Source of the DNA: JBAZQS01 sp041645075
GTDB lineage: Bacteria > Patescibacteriota > Patescibacteriia > 2-01-FULL-39-33
Direction of reading: 5' to 3'
Assembly (NCBI GenBank): GCA_041645075.1
Contig: JBAZQS010000010.1
Coordinates: forward strand, 1-30,018
DNA: 30,018 nucleotides
Shown piece by piece: positions 1 through 6,530 of this stretch. A model generated the notes under the pieces. The model saw only the letters and a program-made list of their open reading frames with translations. It was not told the DNA's origin and did not search any database. The number at the start of each line of letters is the position of its first letter. Within the stretch, counting starts at the first letter, position 1. The position numbers and the translations under genes are program-made.

Positions 1-37
1 ATTCTTTTTCGCCCCTTGTATAGTAATTCTCGTCCAT
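1..37 (-). CDS. Possible 5' end of a gene cut by the window edge
   Basis: On the minus strand an ATG at 37 opens a frame reading MDENYYTRGEKE with no stop before the window ends. It lies 37 bp beyond the mltG stop in the same direction, behind an AT-rich spacer containing TATATT. Only twelve codons are visible, so no family can be assigned. It could be the next gene of an mltG transcription unit or a chance frame. Confidence 0.35.
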   Translation of the reverse strand, partial: MDENYYTRGEKE

Positions 38-74
38 AAAAATATAATTTCAAAATTTTATAATTTTCAATAAT

Positions 75-1079
75 TTAATCAAGATATTTCCTGATATTCT
101 CCTGATGTTCCTCATAGATTTTGGCAAAAATCGCCTGCCCGTCTTTATCAGTCAGGAAAAATAAATAATCATTTTTGGCGGGATATATCGCCGCTTCTAT
201 CGCCACCAGCCCCGGATTGCTAATCGGGCCGGGCGGCAGACCGCGATATTTGTAGGTATTATAAGGAGAGTTGATTTGCGTATCGGCGACACTTGGCCTG
301 GTTTTATTTTTCCCCGTGATATAATTGACGGTCGCATCTGATTGCAGGCCCATACCTATTTCAAGTCGCTTCCAAAAGACATCGGCAATCATTTTCTTAT
401 CACCATCAGATAACCCCTCACGCTCAATAATAGAGGCCATGGTTATAATTTCAAATATATCTTTTTTCTGGACAATAATATCCTCTCGCATTTTATCGGT
501 TAATTTTTTATCAAAATTATCAAGCATTTTTTTGATAATATCATCAACCGAAGCATCAGCAAAAACTCGATAAGTATCGGGAAACAAAAATCCTTCCACT
601 GTCTTGGCTTTCACGCCGCTTAAAAAATCATAACCGCTTCGCCAGTCCTCTATTTTCATCGCCTTTAAAAATTCCTCACTCTTTGCTAATTGCTGTTTTT
701 CCAAATAGTCGGCAATCTCCTTGGCGCCCCAACCCTCAATGATGGTAATTTTTTTTTCTTTGGCTTTATCTTCATTGGTGGCCAGTGATTTAATAATATT
801 AATAATATTCATATTCGTATTTAACTTGTGCTCTCCGGCTAATAATTTGCTTTTAGAACCGATTAAAAAAACATAGGCCTTAAAAATCAGATTATTTTTT
901 ATCAGACCGTAATTTTGCAGATTAGCTGATATCTTATTCACGCCCTCGCCCGGCTCAATTTTAAAATAAATTGTTTTCCCCTCCCGAGCGGCCGGAGAAA
1001 AAATAGCGCCCAAAAAATAAACGGCCAGGATAACTGCCGCAACGGCAATCAATATGACGATTGGCTTCAACTTAAACAT
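75..1079 (-). CDS. mltG: Endolytic murein transglycosylase MltG (YceG family)
   Basis: MltG is a membrane-anchored lytic transglycosylase that cuts nascent glycan strands and so ends peptidoglycan polymerisation. The 334-residue protein has an N-terminal membrane anchor (about residues 7-27), a LysM-like region (about 35-100) and a YceG catalytic domain. The active-site segment MASIIEREG carries Glu219, matching the catalytic Glu of the E. coli enzyme. The downstream DVFWKRLEIGM, LQSDATVNYITG and YNTYKYRGLPPGPISNPG blocks are typical of the family. Length is normal. It is divergent from the CAP gene and has its own TGCTATAAT promoter. The transcript would begin with a 14-bp hairpin just ahead of the start codon. 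No Shine-Dalgarno is seen. The neighbours uppP and a CAP protein also belong to the envelope. Confidence 0.95.
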   Translation of the reverse strand: MFKLKPIVILIAVAAVILAVYFLGAIFSPAAREGKTIYFKIEPGEGVNKISANLQNYGLIKNNLIFKAYVFLIGSKSKLLAGEHKLNTNMNIINIIKSLATNEDKAKEKKITIIEGWGAKEIADYLEKQQLAKSEEFLKAMKIEDWRSGYDFLSGVKAKTVEGFLFPDTYRVFADASVDDIIKKMLDNFDKKLTDKMREDIIVQKKDIFEIITMASIIEREGLSDGDKKMIADVFWKRLEIGMGLQSDATVNYITGKNKTRPSVADTQINSPYNTYKYRGLPPGPISNPGLVAIEAAIYPAKNDYLFFLTDKDGQAIFAKIYEEHQENIRKYLD

Positions 1080-1098
1080 GAAAATTTAATTATTTTTT

Positions 1099-1133
1099 TG
1101 AGATAGTGGCAAGGCTATTTTGCCACCATCTCA
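1099..1133 (-). promoter_or_regulatory. Hairpin in the mltG 5' untranslated region
   Basis: Arms 1099-1112 and 1120-1133 pair over 14 positions with one mismatch and a 7-nt loop. On the minus strand it starts about where transcription from the TATAAT at 1143-1138 should begin, and ends 19 nt before the mltG ATG. It is followed by A residues, not T, so it is not a terminator for either gene. A transcript-protecting or translation-modulating 5' stem-loop, or an operator, are the likely roles. Confidence 0.6.
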
Positions 1134-1137
1134 TTAA

Positions 1138-1146
1138 ATTATAGCA
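1138..1146 (-). promoter_or_regulatory. Extended -10 promoter of mltG
   Basis: The minus strand reads TGC-TATAAT here, a perfect -10 box with the TGn extension. There is no good -35. The predicted start near 1131 coincides with the base of the hairpin at 1099-1133. Confidence 0.6.
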
Positions 1147-1187
1147 GGCCTGGGGCAAAAAAACAAGTAAAAATATCCGTATTTTTG

Positions 1188-1196
1188 TGCTATAAT
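1188..1196 (+). promoter_or_regulatory. Extended -10 promoter of the CAP-domain gene
   Basis: TGC-TATAAT on the plus strand, ending 17 nt before the ATG at 1214, so the leader would be about 10 nt with no room for a normal Shine-Dalgarno. It is the same nine bases as the divergent mltG promoter, about 50 bp away. Confidence 0.65.
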
Positions 1197-1213
1197 AACT
1201 AAAAGAAAATATT

Positions 1214-1981
1214 ATGCGCCTTACCATTAAAAAATTACTTTATTTGTCGGCGATATTTTTCATCATCACAAAAATTGCCATTACGGCCGCGATTTTTTTA
1301 TATCCCAAAATTATTAGTGACGAGAATATGGATGTCAATGCCTGGGAACTAATCGGTTTGACCAATCAATACCGGCAAGAACATGGCCTTTCCGCTCTTT
1401 CCCCCAACGCCCGACTAACCCAGGCGGCGGTCAATAAAGCGCGCGACCTGCTCGCAAAACAATATTTTAACCACACCTCCCCCGAGGGTAAAAATTTCTC
1501 TGATTGGATAAAGGAAGTCAACTATCAATACTTTTATGTGGGCGAAAACCTGGCCATTGACTTTGACAGCAATAAAGAAGTTTTTGAGGCGTGGGTGAAT
1601 AGTCCGACGCATAAAGACAATATCGTTAAACCGCAATATTCGGAAATCGGCCTGGCCGCCCTGAAAGGCAAATACAAAAACCGCCCGACAATGGTGGTCG
1701 TCCAGCTTTTTGGCACGCGAATTTTGGGCGCAAATGAATCGGCTGACCGCCAGCCGGCGCCGATTAAAAATTTAGTTGATAATTATTTTTATCAACAGAA
1801 CTTTTGGCAGAAAATCACCTCTTTGGAAAATTTGGAGAAATTAAACGGCATAAATAATTATTTTTTAATAATCTTGGTCGGCCTCGCGCTTATTTCCTAT
1901 ACGCCTCAACGAAAGAAGAACCAAATCAATATCAAACAGCCGATAATCAATCGATACCAGGCAAAAATGTTCAGGGAATGA
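1214..1981 (+). CDS. CAP-domain (SCP/PR-1) membrane-anchored protein
   Basis: The 255-residue protein has an N-terminal membrane segment (about 9-31), a CAP domain (about 45-170) and a second membrane segment near the C-terminus (about 214-231) followed by a basic tail. The CAP signatures are visible: LTQAAVNKARDLL, FNHTSPEG, VGENLA, WVNSPTHKDNI and SEIGLAA, including the two conserved histidines. Bacterial CAP proteins are extracytoplasmic; their activities are mostly unknown, with protease, adhesin and ligand-binding roles proposed for the superfamily. The two membrane segments suggest the domain is held at the outer face of the membrane. The gene is monocistronic with a near-leaderless promoter. 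Its last 76 bp overlap the convergent uppP coding sequence. Confidence 0.9.
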   Translation: MRLTIKKLLYLSAIFFIITKIAITAAIFLYPKIISDENMDVNAWELIGLTNQYRQEHGLSALSPNARLTQAAVNKARDLLAKQYFNHTSPEGKNFSDWIKEVNYQYFYVGENLAIDFDSNKEVFEAWVNSPTHKDNIVKPQYSEIGLAALKGKYKNRPTMVVVQLFGTRILGANESADRQPAPIKNLVDNYFYQQNFWQKITSLENLEKLNGINNYFLIILVGLALISYTPQRKKNQINIKQPIINRYQAKMFRE

Positions 1982-2715
1982 TTGCTTAAATATTTAAGTA
2001 AAAATTTAATGGCCCAATAGCCGGTTAAGGCCGAGAATAAAAATCCCAAAAACAAAGAAAAAAAATCAGCCCCCGAAACCGGGCCGAGAGAAAAAATTTC
2101 CTTGAGGCCGGCGCCAAAAACCACCGGGATTGATAAAAGAAAAGAAAATTTAGCCGCGTCCTCCCGCTTTATATTGCGGCCCAAACCTGCTATAATAGTA
2201 ACACCGGACCGCGAGACGCCAGGTATCAGGGCGAGCGCTTGGGCGCCGCCGATGATCAAAGAATCCCACTTATTTATGGAACCGATATCTCTTTGTTGGC
2301 GCGAATACTTTTCAAAAATCCAAAACAAAATAGCGCCGATTATCAGCATCACGGCTACTGATATGGCGGAACGGAAATTAGCCACAATGAATTTTTCAAA
2401 AAAATAACCAATAATCACGGCGGGAATGGTGCCGATGACTAAAAGCCAGGCCAAGCGCTGATTAAAATCATTAGCTAAATTCCAATTGGTTAAACTGGCC
2501 AAAAAACCGCGGCTGATTTGCCAGATATCTCGGTAAAAAAACCAGACCAGGGCGAGGAGCGTCCCCCAATGCAAAATAACATCAAATAATAAATCGTCGG
2601 GCAGATTGAAACCGAAAATATCATGAAACAAAACCAAATGGCCAGAGCTGGAAATGGGCAAAAATTCGGCTACTCCCTGGATAACTCCCGCCAAAATTGA
2701 TAATAAATACTCCAT
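1906..2715 (-). CDS. uppP: Undecaprenyl-diphosphatase UppP/BacA
   Basis: This integral membrane phosphatase converts undecaprenyl diphosphate to the monophosphate, recycling the lipid carrier used by MraY. The 269-residue length fits the family. The two signature motifs are present: the EFLPISSSGHL block from Glu17 and PGVSRSG with Arg169, which form the active site in characterised BacA enzymes. Several hydrophobic helices follow. The 3' end overlaps the CAP gene by 76 bp in convergent orientation. The 5' end is 31 bp from the divergent PAP2-like gene, so the promoters of these two genes must overlap or be very compact. No clear promoter could be picked in that short AT-rich gap. Confidence 0.96.
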   Translation of the reverse strand: MEYLLSILAGVIQGVAEFLPISSSGHLVLFHDIFGFNLPDDLLFDVILHWGTLLALVWFFYRDIWQISRGFLASLTNWNLANDFNQRLAWLLVIGTIPAVIIGYFFEKFIVANFRSAISVAVMLIIGAILFWIFEKYSRQQRDIGSINKWDSLIIGGAQALALIPGVSRSGVTIIAGLGRNIKREDAAKFSFLLSIPVVFGAGLKEIFSLGPVSGADFFSLFLGFLFSALTGYWAIKFLLKYLSNHSLNIFAWYRLIIGCLILIWFFFR

Positions 2716-2746
2716 AAAACCTTTTGTTTATTAATTTAAATTAAAT

Positions 2747-3172
2747 ATGTTTCAATTAATTATTATTCCGATTTTAGTCGGCCTCATCACCCAAGCCATT
2801 AAATTAATGGCGGACGGCATACCGAACAATTTTGGCTGGCGGCATTTGATTAATGATTATGGCGGCATGCCTTCGGCCCATACGGCTTATGCCTCGGCGC
2901 TCACAACCGTAGTCGCCCTAAGAGAGGGCTTGGACTCGGCCGCTTTTGCCGTCAGCTTGATCTTAATGATTATTATCATTCGCGACGCCATCGGCTTTCG
3001 CCGGGAGATTGGCCGCAACGCGGTTTTAACCAATAAAATCGCCAAGGAAATTTTCAAAAATAAAAAAGTGGAATATCTTCAGGAAAGAGTCGGGCACACT
3101 CTGCCGCAAATTTTAGTCGGCTTGGCTATCGGTTGCGGTTTGTCGGCGGTTTTATTTTTTTTATTAATATGA
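2747..3172 (+). CDS. Divergent PAP2-family membrane protein (DUF212/YuiD-like)
   Basis: A 141-residue membrane protein with the MPSAHTAYA motif near residue 42 and the downstream RDAIGFRREIGRNA and ERVGHTLPQILVG blocks that define the DUF212 family, a distant relative of PAP2 phosphatases. Hydrophobic segments lie at the N-terminus, at about 58-82 and at the C-terminus. Its substrate is unknown; lying next to uppP, it may act on a lipid phosphate of the envelope, which is inference from context only. The ATG at 2747 has no Shine-Dalgarno. It is divergent from uppP. Confidence 0.88.
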   Translation: MFQLIIIPILVGLITQAIKLMADGIPNNFGWRHLINDYGGMPSAHTAYASALTTVVALREGLDSAAFAVSLILMIIIIRDAIGFRREIGRNAVLTNKIAKEIFKNKKVEYLQERVGHTLPQILVGLAIGCGLSAVLFFLLI

Positions 3173-3222
3173 TAGAAATCCCACACAAAGCTCTTTAAGC
3201 TCTTTTATTATAATAATCCATA

Positions 3223-3251
3223 TTGACAAAAAAGAAAATATCCGATATATA
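3223..3251 (+). promoter_or_regulatory. Promoter of the small gene at 3305
   Basis: Perfect TTGACA (3223-3228), 17-bp spacer, then TATATA (3246-3251). About 50 nt of leader follow, ending in a strong ribosome-binding site (GGAGG 3294-3298) 6 nt before the ATG. Confidence 0.65.
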
Positions 3252-3304
3252 GAAAAATAATAGGTCTTATGGCCTATATTTAATCTGATTCAAGGAGGGA
3301 TAAG

Positions 3305-3589
3305 ATGGATTTGCAGAGCGCTCTGTCTTCGGGTGTGCTGGTTGTCGGGCGGCACATCAGCTTGATTGCTCCTTTCGCGCCCGGGATGAACAGCGGGCTC
3401 GCCTCGCTGAGTCGAAGCGGGCTAAATCACTGCATGGTGGTGAATGTTGATCCGCTTGGAGTTACCGCTCAAGACGGCGGGGGCAGAAAAATCAGAATTT
3501 TCAACGCCGGCATCTGCGGCCCGGGTCATGCGGGCTGCGGCTGGGGCGCCAATCATTTCAATCTTATTGAGGAATCGGTTGGTCATTAA
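3305..3589 (+). CDS. Small hypothetical protein with strong RBS (94 aa)
   Basis: I do not recognise this protein. It begins MDLQSALSSGVLVV and ends in a Gly/Cys/His-rich stretch (ICGPGHAGCGWGANH, about residues 73-87) that could bind a metal, though no known finger is apparent. It has a TTGACA promoter, a canonical GGAGG site 6 nt ahead of the ATG and its own terminator, unlike the housekeeping genes around it. Base composition is richer in G+C than its neighbours. Residues 32-39 (LASLSRSG) are encoded by a 24-bp palindromic word that recurs almost exactly inside mutM, so part of the protein is repeat-derived. A 21-bp imperfect tandem duplication spans its stop codon. Confidence 0.7.
   Translation: MDLQSALSSGVLVVGRHISLIAPFAPGMNSGLASLSRSGLNHCMVVNVDPLGVTAQDGGGRKIRIFNAGICGPGHAGCGWGANHFNLIEESVGH
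3398..3421. repeat. GC-rich palindromic word shared with mutM
   Basis: CTCGCCTCGCT-g-AGTCGAAGCGGG, coding for LASLSRSG in the small gene. The same arms occur at 4261-4290 in mutM, with a 7-bp centre in place of the single g. The inner arms CGCcTCG and CGAaGCG pair with one mismatch, giving a hairpin. Confidence 0.75.
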
Positions 3590-3620
3590 CTTTTTCCAAT
3601 TGGTCATTGACTTCTGCTAA
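3579..3620. repeat. 21-bp imperfect tandem duplication over a stop codon
   Basis: TTGGTCATTAACTT at 3579-3592 recurs as TTGGTCATTGACTT at 3600-3613, offset by exactly 21 bp. The first copy contains the stop codon of the small gene; the second follows it in the same frame. Confidence 0.6.
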
Positions 3621-3633
3621 AAAGTTTAAAATC

Positions 3634-3672
3634 AACACGGCTTGATAAGGATTAAGCCGTGTTTAATTTTTA
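3634..3672. terminator. Bidirectional terminator between the small gene and mutM
   Basis: A perfect 10-bp stem AACACGGCTT/AAGCCGTGTT with a 10-nt loop, followed by TAATTTTT on the plus strand. On the minus strand a T-containing tail also follows, so it can serve mutM, whose stop is at 3678. Confidence 0.8.
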
Positions 3673-3677
3673 TAATA

Positions 3678-4706
3678 TTATTTTTGACACTGATCGCAAA
3701 AATGCGTTCCGCGGCCGTTAAGCTTTATTCTCTTGACTGTTCCGCTACAACGCTTGCATTTCTCCCCTTTTCGGCCATAAACCTTTAAATACGGCACAAA
3801 ACCGCCTGGCTTGCCGTTTAATTGGACATAGGTATCGGCCGAAGTGCCTTTTTTAGAAATCGCCAGTTTTAAAATTTTCTTTATACATTGATACAGGCCT
3901 CTAATTTCGCTGTCTTTGAGCGTCTTAACAATACGAGTGGGCATAATCTTGGCACAAAAACACGATTCGTCCGTATAAATATTGCCCATGCCCGCGATCT
4001 GCGTCTGGTCCATTAAAATCTGCTTGATTTTTCGGTTGGGATATTTTTTTAAAATTTGTAAAAATTTTTTTAACGTAAATTCTTTGGTTAACGGCTCGAC
4101 GCCAAATTCATCGGATATTTTATCTATACGCGCCTGGTCAACCAGACGCATCCAGCCGAATTTTCGCAAGTCATTAAAATATAATTTTGAGCCGTCGGTA
4201 AAATTCAAAATGCCATGGGTGAATTTATTAGGCAAATCGCTGGTGCCGCCTTTTTGCGGACTCGCCTCGCTTTGGCGAAGTCGAAGCGGGTGTCCGCCGA
4301 CAATAATTTTATCTCCCCCTGCCCGAGGGGGTCGCGCAGCGACGGGCAGGAGCGAGCGGAGCGAGAGTCGATGAATGCGACCCTGGGAGCATTCAGCGCT
4401 GCCCAGGAACGAAGAGCCCCGCTTCGGGCGGGGCGAAGAGGGGGTGGGAGCGGGCTGGAAAATCAGTTGGCCCGTAAGTTTTAAATGAATAATCAAAAAT
4501 TTCCTGCCTGATAATTTCAAAATCAGCATCTTGGCTCGACGGCTGATGTCAATGATTTTTTTACCTTTTATTTTTTCTTGAAATTCTCCAATAGCAAGCG
4601 GCTTGACCATTTTAGGCCAATCAACTGCCGCGGATTTAATGGTTTTGCCGATAACCGCGGCCGCCAACTCGTGCCGTAAAGTTTCCACTTCTGGTAATTC
4701 AGGCAT
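3678..4706 (-). CDS. mutM: Formamidopyrimidine-DNA glycosylase MutM/Fpg with repeat-derived insertion
   Basis: Fpg removes 8-oxoguanine and formamidopyrimidines from DNA and cuts the abasic site. The catalytic N-terminus MPELPEVET (Pro2, Glu3), Lys59 in SRRAK, the intercalating Arg181/Phe183 in LRKFGW, the GNIYTDES helix and the C-terminal CKRC...CDQC zinc finger are all present, so it should be active. At 342 residues it is about 70 longer than usual. The excess (about residues 86-158, nt 4233-4451) sits in the loop between the IIHLKLTGQL strand and THGILNF. It is low-complexity, rich in Pro, Arg and Ser, and encoded by GC-rich palindromes. The reading frame stays open across it. The conserved Met of the void-filling triad is Leu here. 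A Nudix gene of MTH1 type lies nearby. Confidence 0.95.
   Translation of the reverse strand: MPELPEVETLRHELAAAVIGKTIKSAAVDWPKMVKPLAIGEFQEKIKGKKIIDISRRAKMLILKLSGRKFLIIHLKLTGQLIFQPAPTPSSPRPKRGSSFLGSAECSQGRIHRLSLRSLLPVAARPPRAGGDKIIVGGHPLRLRQSEASPQKGGTSDLPNKFTHGILNFTDGSKLYFNDLRKFGWMRLVDQARIDKISDEFGVEPLTKEFTLKKFLQILKKYPNRKIKQILMDQTQIAGMGNIYTDESCFCAKIMPTRIVKTLKDSEIRGLYQCIKKILKLAISKKGTSADTYVQLNGKPGGFVPYLKVYGRKGEKCKRCSGTVKRIKLNGRGTHFCDQCQK
4233..4451. repeat. Cluster of GC-rich palindromes inserted in frame in mutM
   Basis: At least four separate palindromes lie side by side: 4256-4297 (GCGGAC...GTCCGC with nested arms), 4318-4350 (CCTGCCCG/CGGGCAGG enclosing GTCGC/GCGAC), 4382-4407 (CCTGGG/CCCAGG) and 4416-4434 (GCCCCGC/GCGGGGC around TTCGG). 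G+C content contrasts sharply with the AT-rich flanks. The 17-bp word at 4315-4331 occurs as an exact reverse complement in murD at 15864-15880. The region is translated as part of MutM. Confidence 0.85.
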
Positions 4707-4747
4707 ATTTTTATAATATCTATATCTTACCTTAAATTTATAAATTT

Positions 4748-4776
4748 AAAAAGTCATGGATTTTCCATGACTTTTT
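4748..4776. terminator. Terminator after the 118-aa gene
   Basis: Perfect 13-bp stem with a 3-nt loop (core AAGTCATGGA/TCCATGACTT) flanked by A and T runs on both sides. It lies between the minus-strand gene ending at 4805 and the mutM start, so it ends the small gene's transcript and isolates mutM. Confidence 0.8.
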
Positions 4777-4804
4777 TAAAAAATTCCGGAGAATTACGAA
4801 GCCG

Positions 4805-5161
4805 CTAACTGACCAAAACCAATTTTCCCTTTTGGTAATGATAATATAGGCGCTTCATTCCCAACGAAGAAATGCCCGGCTGAGTTAAGGCCTTATTCCA
4901 GCATTCGACTAAAGCATTGGCAAAAGCCCGTCTTTTGTTCAAATCGGGCATTTGATGCCCATGGAAAAAATCCATTAGGTCCGCCCTGATTTCCATGGCC
5001 AATTCCCGAAAAATACCCAGCTCTGCGTCCGCTGTGGTTTCTCCATACCTTTCCCATAAGCGAAAAAACCGCAGCAGAAACTCAGCCACCTCGTGTCTCC
5101 CCAGCTCATTCATAAGCATGTCGGAAAATTCGGGCAGAACAATGGTTGCCGTTCTTGCCAT
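4805..5161 (-). CDS. Small hypothetical protein with strong RBS (118 aa)
   Basis: Not recognised. The protein is predicted to be mostly helical and soluble: an N-terminal MARTATIVLPEFSDMLMNE, then FLLRFFRLWERYG, a charged ELAMEIRADLMDFFHG helix and a basic, tyrosine-containing C-terminus (LYYHYQKGK). There is no signal peptide or membrane segment. The start is well supported by AGGAGG (5168-5173) 6 nt ahead of the ATG. It is a single-gene unit with a TTGACT promoter and a strong terminator. The aromatic and charged pattern might suit a nucleic-acid or protein binding helical bundle, but that is a guess. Confidence 0.72.
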   Translation of the reverse strand: MARTATIVLPEFSDMLMNELGRHEVAEFLLRFFRLWERYGETTADAELGIFRELAMEIRADLMDFFHGHQMPDLNKRRAFANALVECWNKALTQPGISSLGMKRLYYHYQKGKLVLVS

Positions 5162-5193
5162 TTCGCACCTCCTGTAAAATAATGTACAAAATT

Positions 5194-5222
5194 ATTTAAT
5201 CACAAAATTTTTAAAAAGTCAA
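5194..5222 (-). promoter_or_regulatory. Promoter of the 118-aa gene
   Basis: Minus strand TTGACT (5222-5217), 17-bp spacer, TTAAAT (5199-5194), with TGA directly before the -10 box as an extended element. AGGAGG follows about 20 nt downstream. Confidence 0.6.
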
Positions 5223-5226
5223 TAAT

Positions 5227-5697
5227 TTAAAACGAATCAATAAGATCCAAATTATACTCCAAAACCGCATCACCCTCGCCGAATAAAAATCGGCCTTTGA
5301 ATTTTTGGTCGGCCAAAAAATGCGGAAACCAGTGCCGGTCATCCGGCCACATGGAATCGAGCGGAATCTCATTTTTATGAAACCATTGCGGCTTCATTTC
5401 CTCACTCTCGGCGAGCTCGCCCTCAAATTCATCGCCGCGGAATAAGTGCACCGTTTGATTCCATTCCGGCTTTAAAGCAAATTCAAAATCAAAAACCCCA
5501 ACCAGCTCCATGGCCTTAACCGTTAAGCCGCATTCTTCCAGCACCTCACGCTTGGTCGCCTCTTCAATGGACTCGCCTTCTTGCAACTTGCCGCCAAAGC
5601 CGTTCCAACGGCCCGCGCCGAAACCGCGTTTCTTCATACCCAAAAGCACTTGGTCGCCATTTCTAATTAAACACAGGGTGAGAATTTTTTGAAGCAT
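5227..5697 (-). CDS. Nudix hydrolase, MutT/MTH1-like (probable oxidised purine nucleotide diphosphatase)
   Basis: Nudix enzymes hydrolyse nucleoside diphosphate derivatives. The complete Nudix box is present, from GGKLQEGES through REVLEECG. Just before it, GFGAGRWNGFGGK is the signature of the MTH1 subgroup, which cleaves 8-oxo-dGTP and related oxidised purine nucleotides. The rest (WFHKNEIPLDSMWPDDRHWFPHF) also matches that subgroup. The frame could start five codons upstream at 5712, but a TATAAT on the minus strand at 5719-5714 would overlap that start, so ATG 5697 (MLQKILTLCLIRNG) is preferred, giving 156 residues and a short leader. Together with mutM it would make a two-part defence against 8-oxoguanine; the substrate is inferred from motifs. 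Confidence 0.9.
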   Translation of the reverse strand: MLQKILTLCLIRNGDQVLLGMKKRGFGAGRWNGFGGKLQEGESIEEATKREVLEECGLTVKAMELVGVFDFEFALKPEWNQTVHLFRGDEFEGELAESEEMKPQWFHKNEIPLDSMWPDDRHWFPHFLADQKFKGRFLFGEGDAVLEYNLDLIDSF

Positions 5698-5721
5698 ATT
5701 TTTTATAATCAAAATTATAAA

Positions 5722-6159
5722 TTATTTAATTTTTTTAATTCTTTTAATACTATCAACTGTAATCCACGCCGACATTATCCCGAATCCAGTTTTATTAATC
5801 TCAAATGGTGGTATTTTTTCTGGATTTTTCAGGAAGATGAGCAGACAATATTTTTTATCTTTAAACCTTTCAAAAAATTCAGGAATTTTTTCTGGTTCTA
5901 TCCCATCATTTTTGCCATGCTCATCTAATATTTCTTTAACTTTTTCAGGCGTTAAATCGGCAAATTGGATAACCTTACTGACTTCGGCTTTTATTCTTAC
6001 CGACTCGCCCGAGTCTTTGAAATAAACCGTGTCGCCCTTTTCAATCTTTCCCCATGGAGAATGTTTTGATTTATACCAACGCGATTCAATTTTCTTTTCG
6101 CCAGAAAAAATTTTTCGGGTCAATCCCCATGATTTTTTCATTATCGCGATGTGTTCCAT
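5722..6159 (-). CDS. ASCH/PUA-like domain protein
   Basis: A 145-residue soluble protein. The N-terminal half contains the pattern of ASCH domains: FSGEKKIESRWY, followed by WGKIEKGDTVYFKDSGESVRIKAEVSKV. ASCH domains share the PUA-like barrel and are thought to bind RNA or modified nucleotides. The C-terminal part (KKYCLLIFLKNPEKIPPFEINKTGFGIMSAWITV) completes the barrel. The gene lies directly upstream of the Nudix gene on the same strand with a gap of about 25 bp, so they may be co-transcribed. Its precise substrate is unknown. No Shine-Dalgarno is visible. Confidence 0.75.
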   Translation of the reverse strand: MEHIAIMKKSWGLTRKIFSGEKKIESRWYKSKHSPWGKIEKGDTVYFKDSGESVRIKAEVSKVIQFADLTPEKVKEILDEHGKNDGIEPEKIPEFFERFKDKKYCLLIFLKNPEKIPPFEINKTGFGIMSAWITVDSIKRIKKIK

Positions 6160-6234
6160 AATTAATGATTATTATTTTTCATGACACTTTTGTTATTTAT
6201 TGAAATTTACGAAAGCAGGCATACGAAAGCAGAA

Positions 6235-6263
6235 TTGACATTGAACATACTTTTTGGTAATCT
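6235..6263 (+). promoter_or_regulatory. Promoter of the 55-aa gene
   Basis: Perfect TTGACA (6235-6240), 17-bp spacer and a weak TAATCT (6258-6263). The ribosome-binding site AAAAGGAG ends at 6295, 8 nt before the ATG. Confidence 0.5.
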
Positions 6264-6303
6264 ATCATCAGTTCCCATAATCTTCAGAAAAGGAGTATTC
6301 TGT

Positions 6304-6471
6304 ATGGCTGTCAGGGTAAAAATTGAGTCAGAAAGGGTGACTTCCCCTCATCCTGCCCGCGTCCTCGTCTACGAAGACGACCGGCTCGTGGCAGAAGTAA
6401 TCGCAAAGGTTGAGCTTAAAGAGGGTGCAGATGGTGGATTTTACCACTGCGTCACGCTCGAGAAAAAGTAA
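6304..6471 (+). CDS. Small hypothetical protein with strong RBS (55 aa)
   Basis: Not recognised. The start at ATG 6304 (MAVRVKIESERVTS) is chosen over an upstream in-frame ATG at 6181 because GGAG lies 8 nt before it and the TTGACA promoter lies between the two. The protein alternates hydrophobic and charged residues (ARVLVYEDDRLVAEVIAKVELKE) as in a small beta-barrel or sheet protein, and ends with FYHCVTLEKK. The gene uses many C- and G-ending codons (CGC, CTC, GTC, GAC), unlike the AT-rich neighbours. It is monocistronic, sits between convergent secA and divergent ASCH genes, and has a strong terminator. Confidence 0.7.
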   Translation: MAVRVKIESERVTSPHPARVLVYEDDRLVAEVIAKVELKEGADGGFYHCVTLEKK

Positions 6472-6491
6472 ACTTCTGAAACCATCACCAT

Positions 6492-6525
6492 GCCCGACTA
6501 TTTATTATCTATGGTCGGGCTTTTT
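6492..6525 (+). terminator. Rho-independent terminator of the 55-aa gene
   Basis: Ten-pair stem (GCCCGACTAT with ATGGTCGGGC, one G-T pair), 9-nt loop, then TTTTT. It ends close to the convergent secA stop at 6531. Confidence 0.85.
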
Positions 6526-6530
6526 ATTTC

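Noticed and set aside
1099..1133. Terminator between mltG and the CAP gene
   Set aside because: The genes diverge here and the stem is not followed by T residues in either relevant direction.
3982..4484. Plus-strand open frames of 130 and 89 codons opposite mutM
   Set aside because: They are open mainly because of the GC-rich palindrome cluster, lack start signals, and mutM on the other strand is clearly real.
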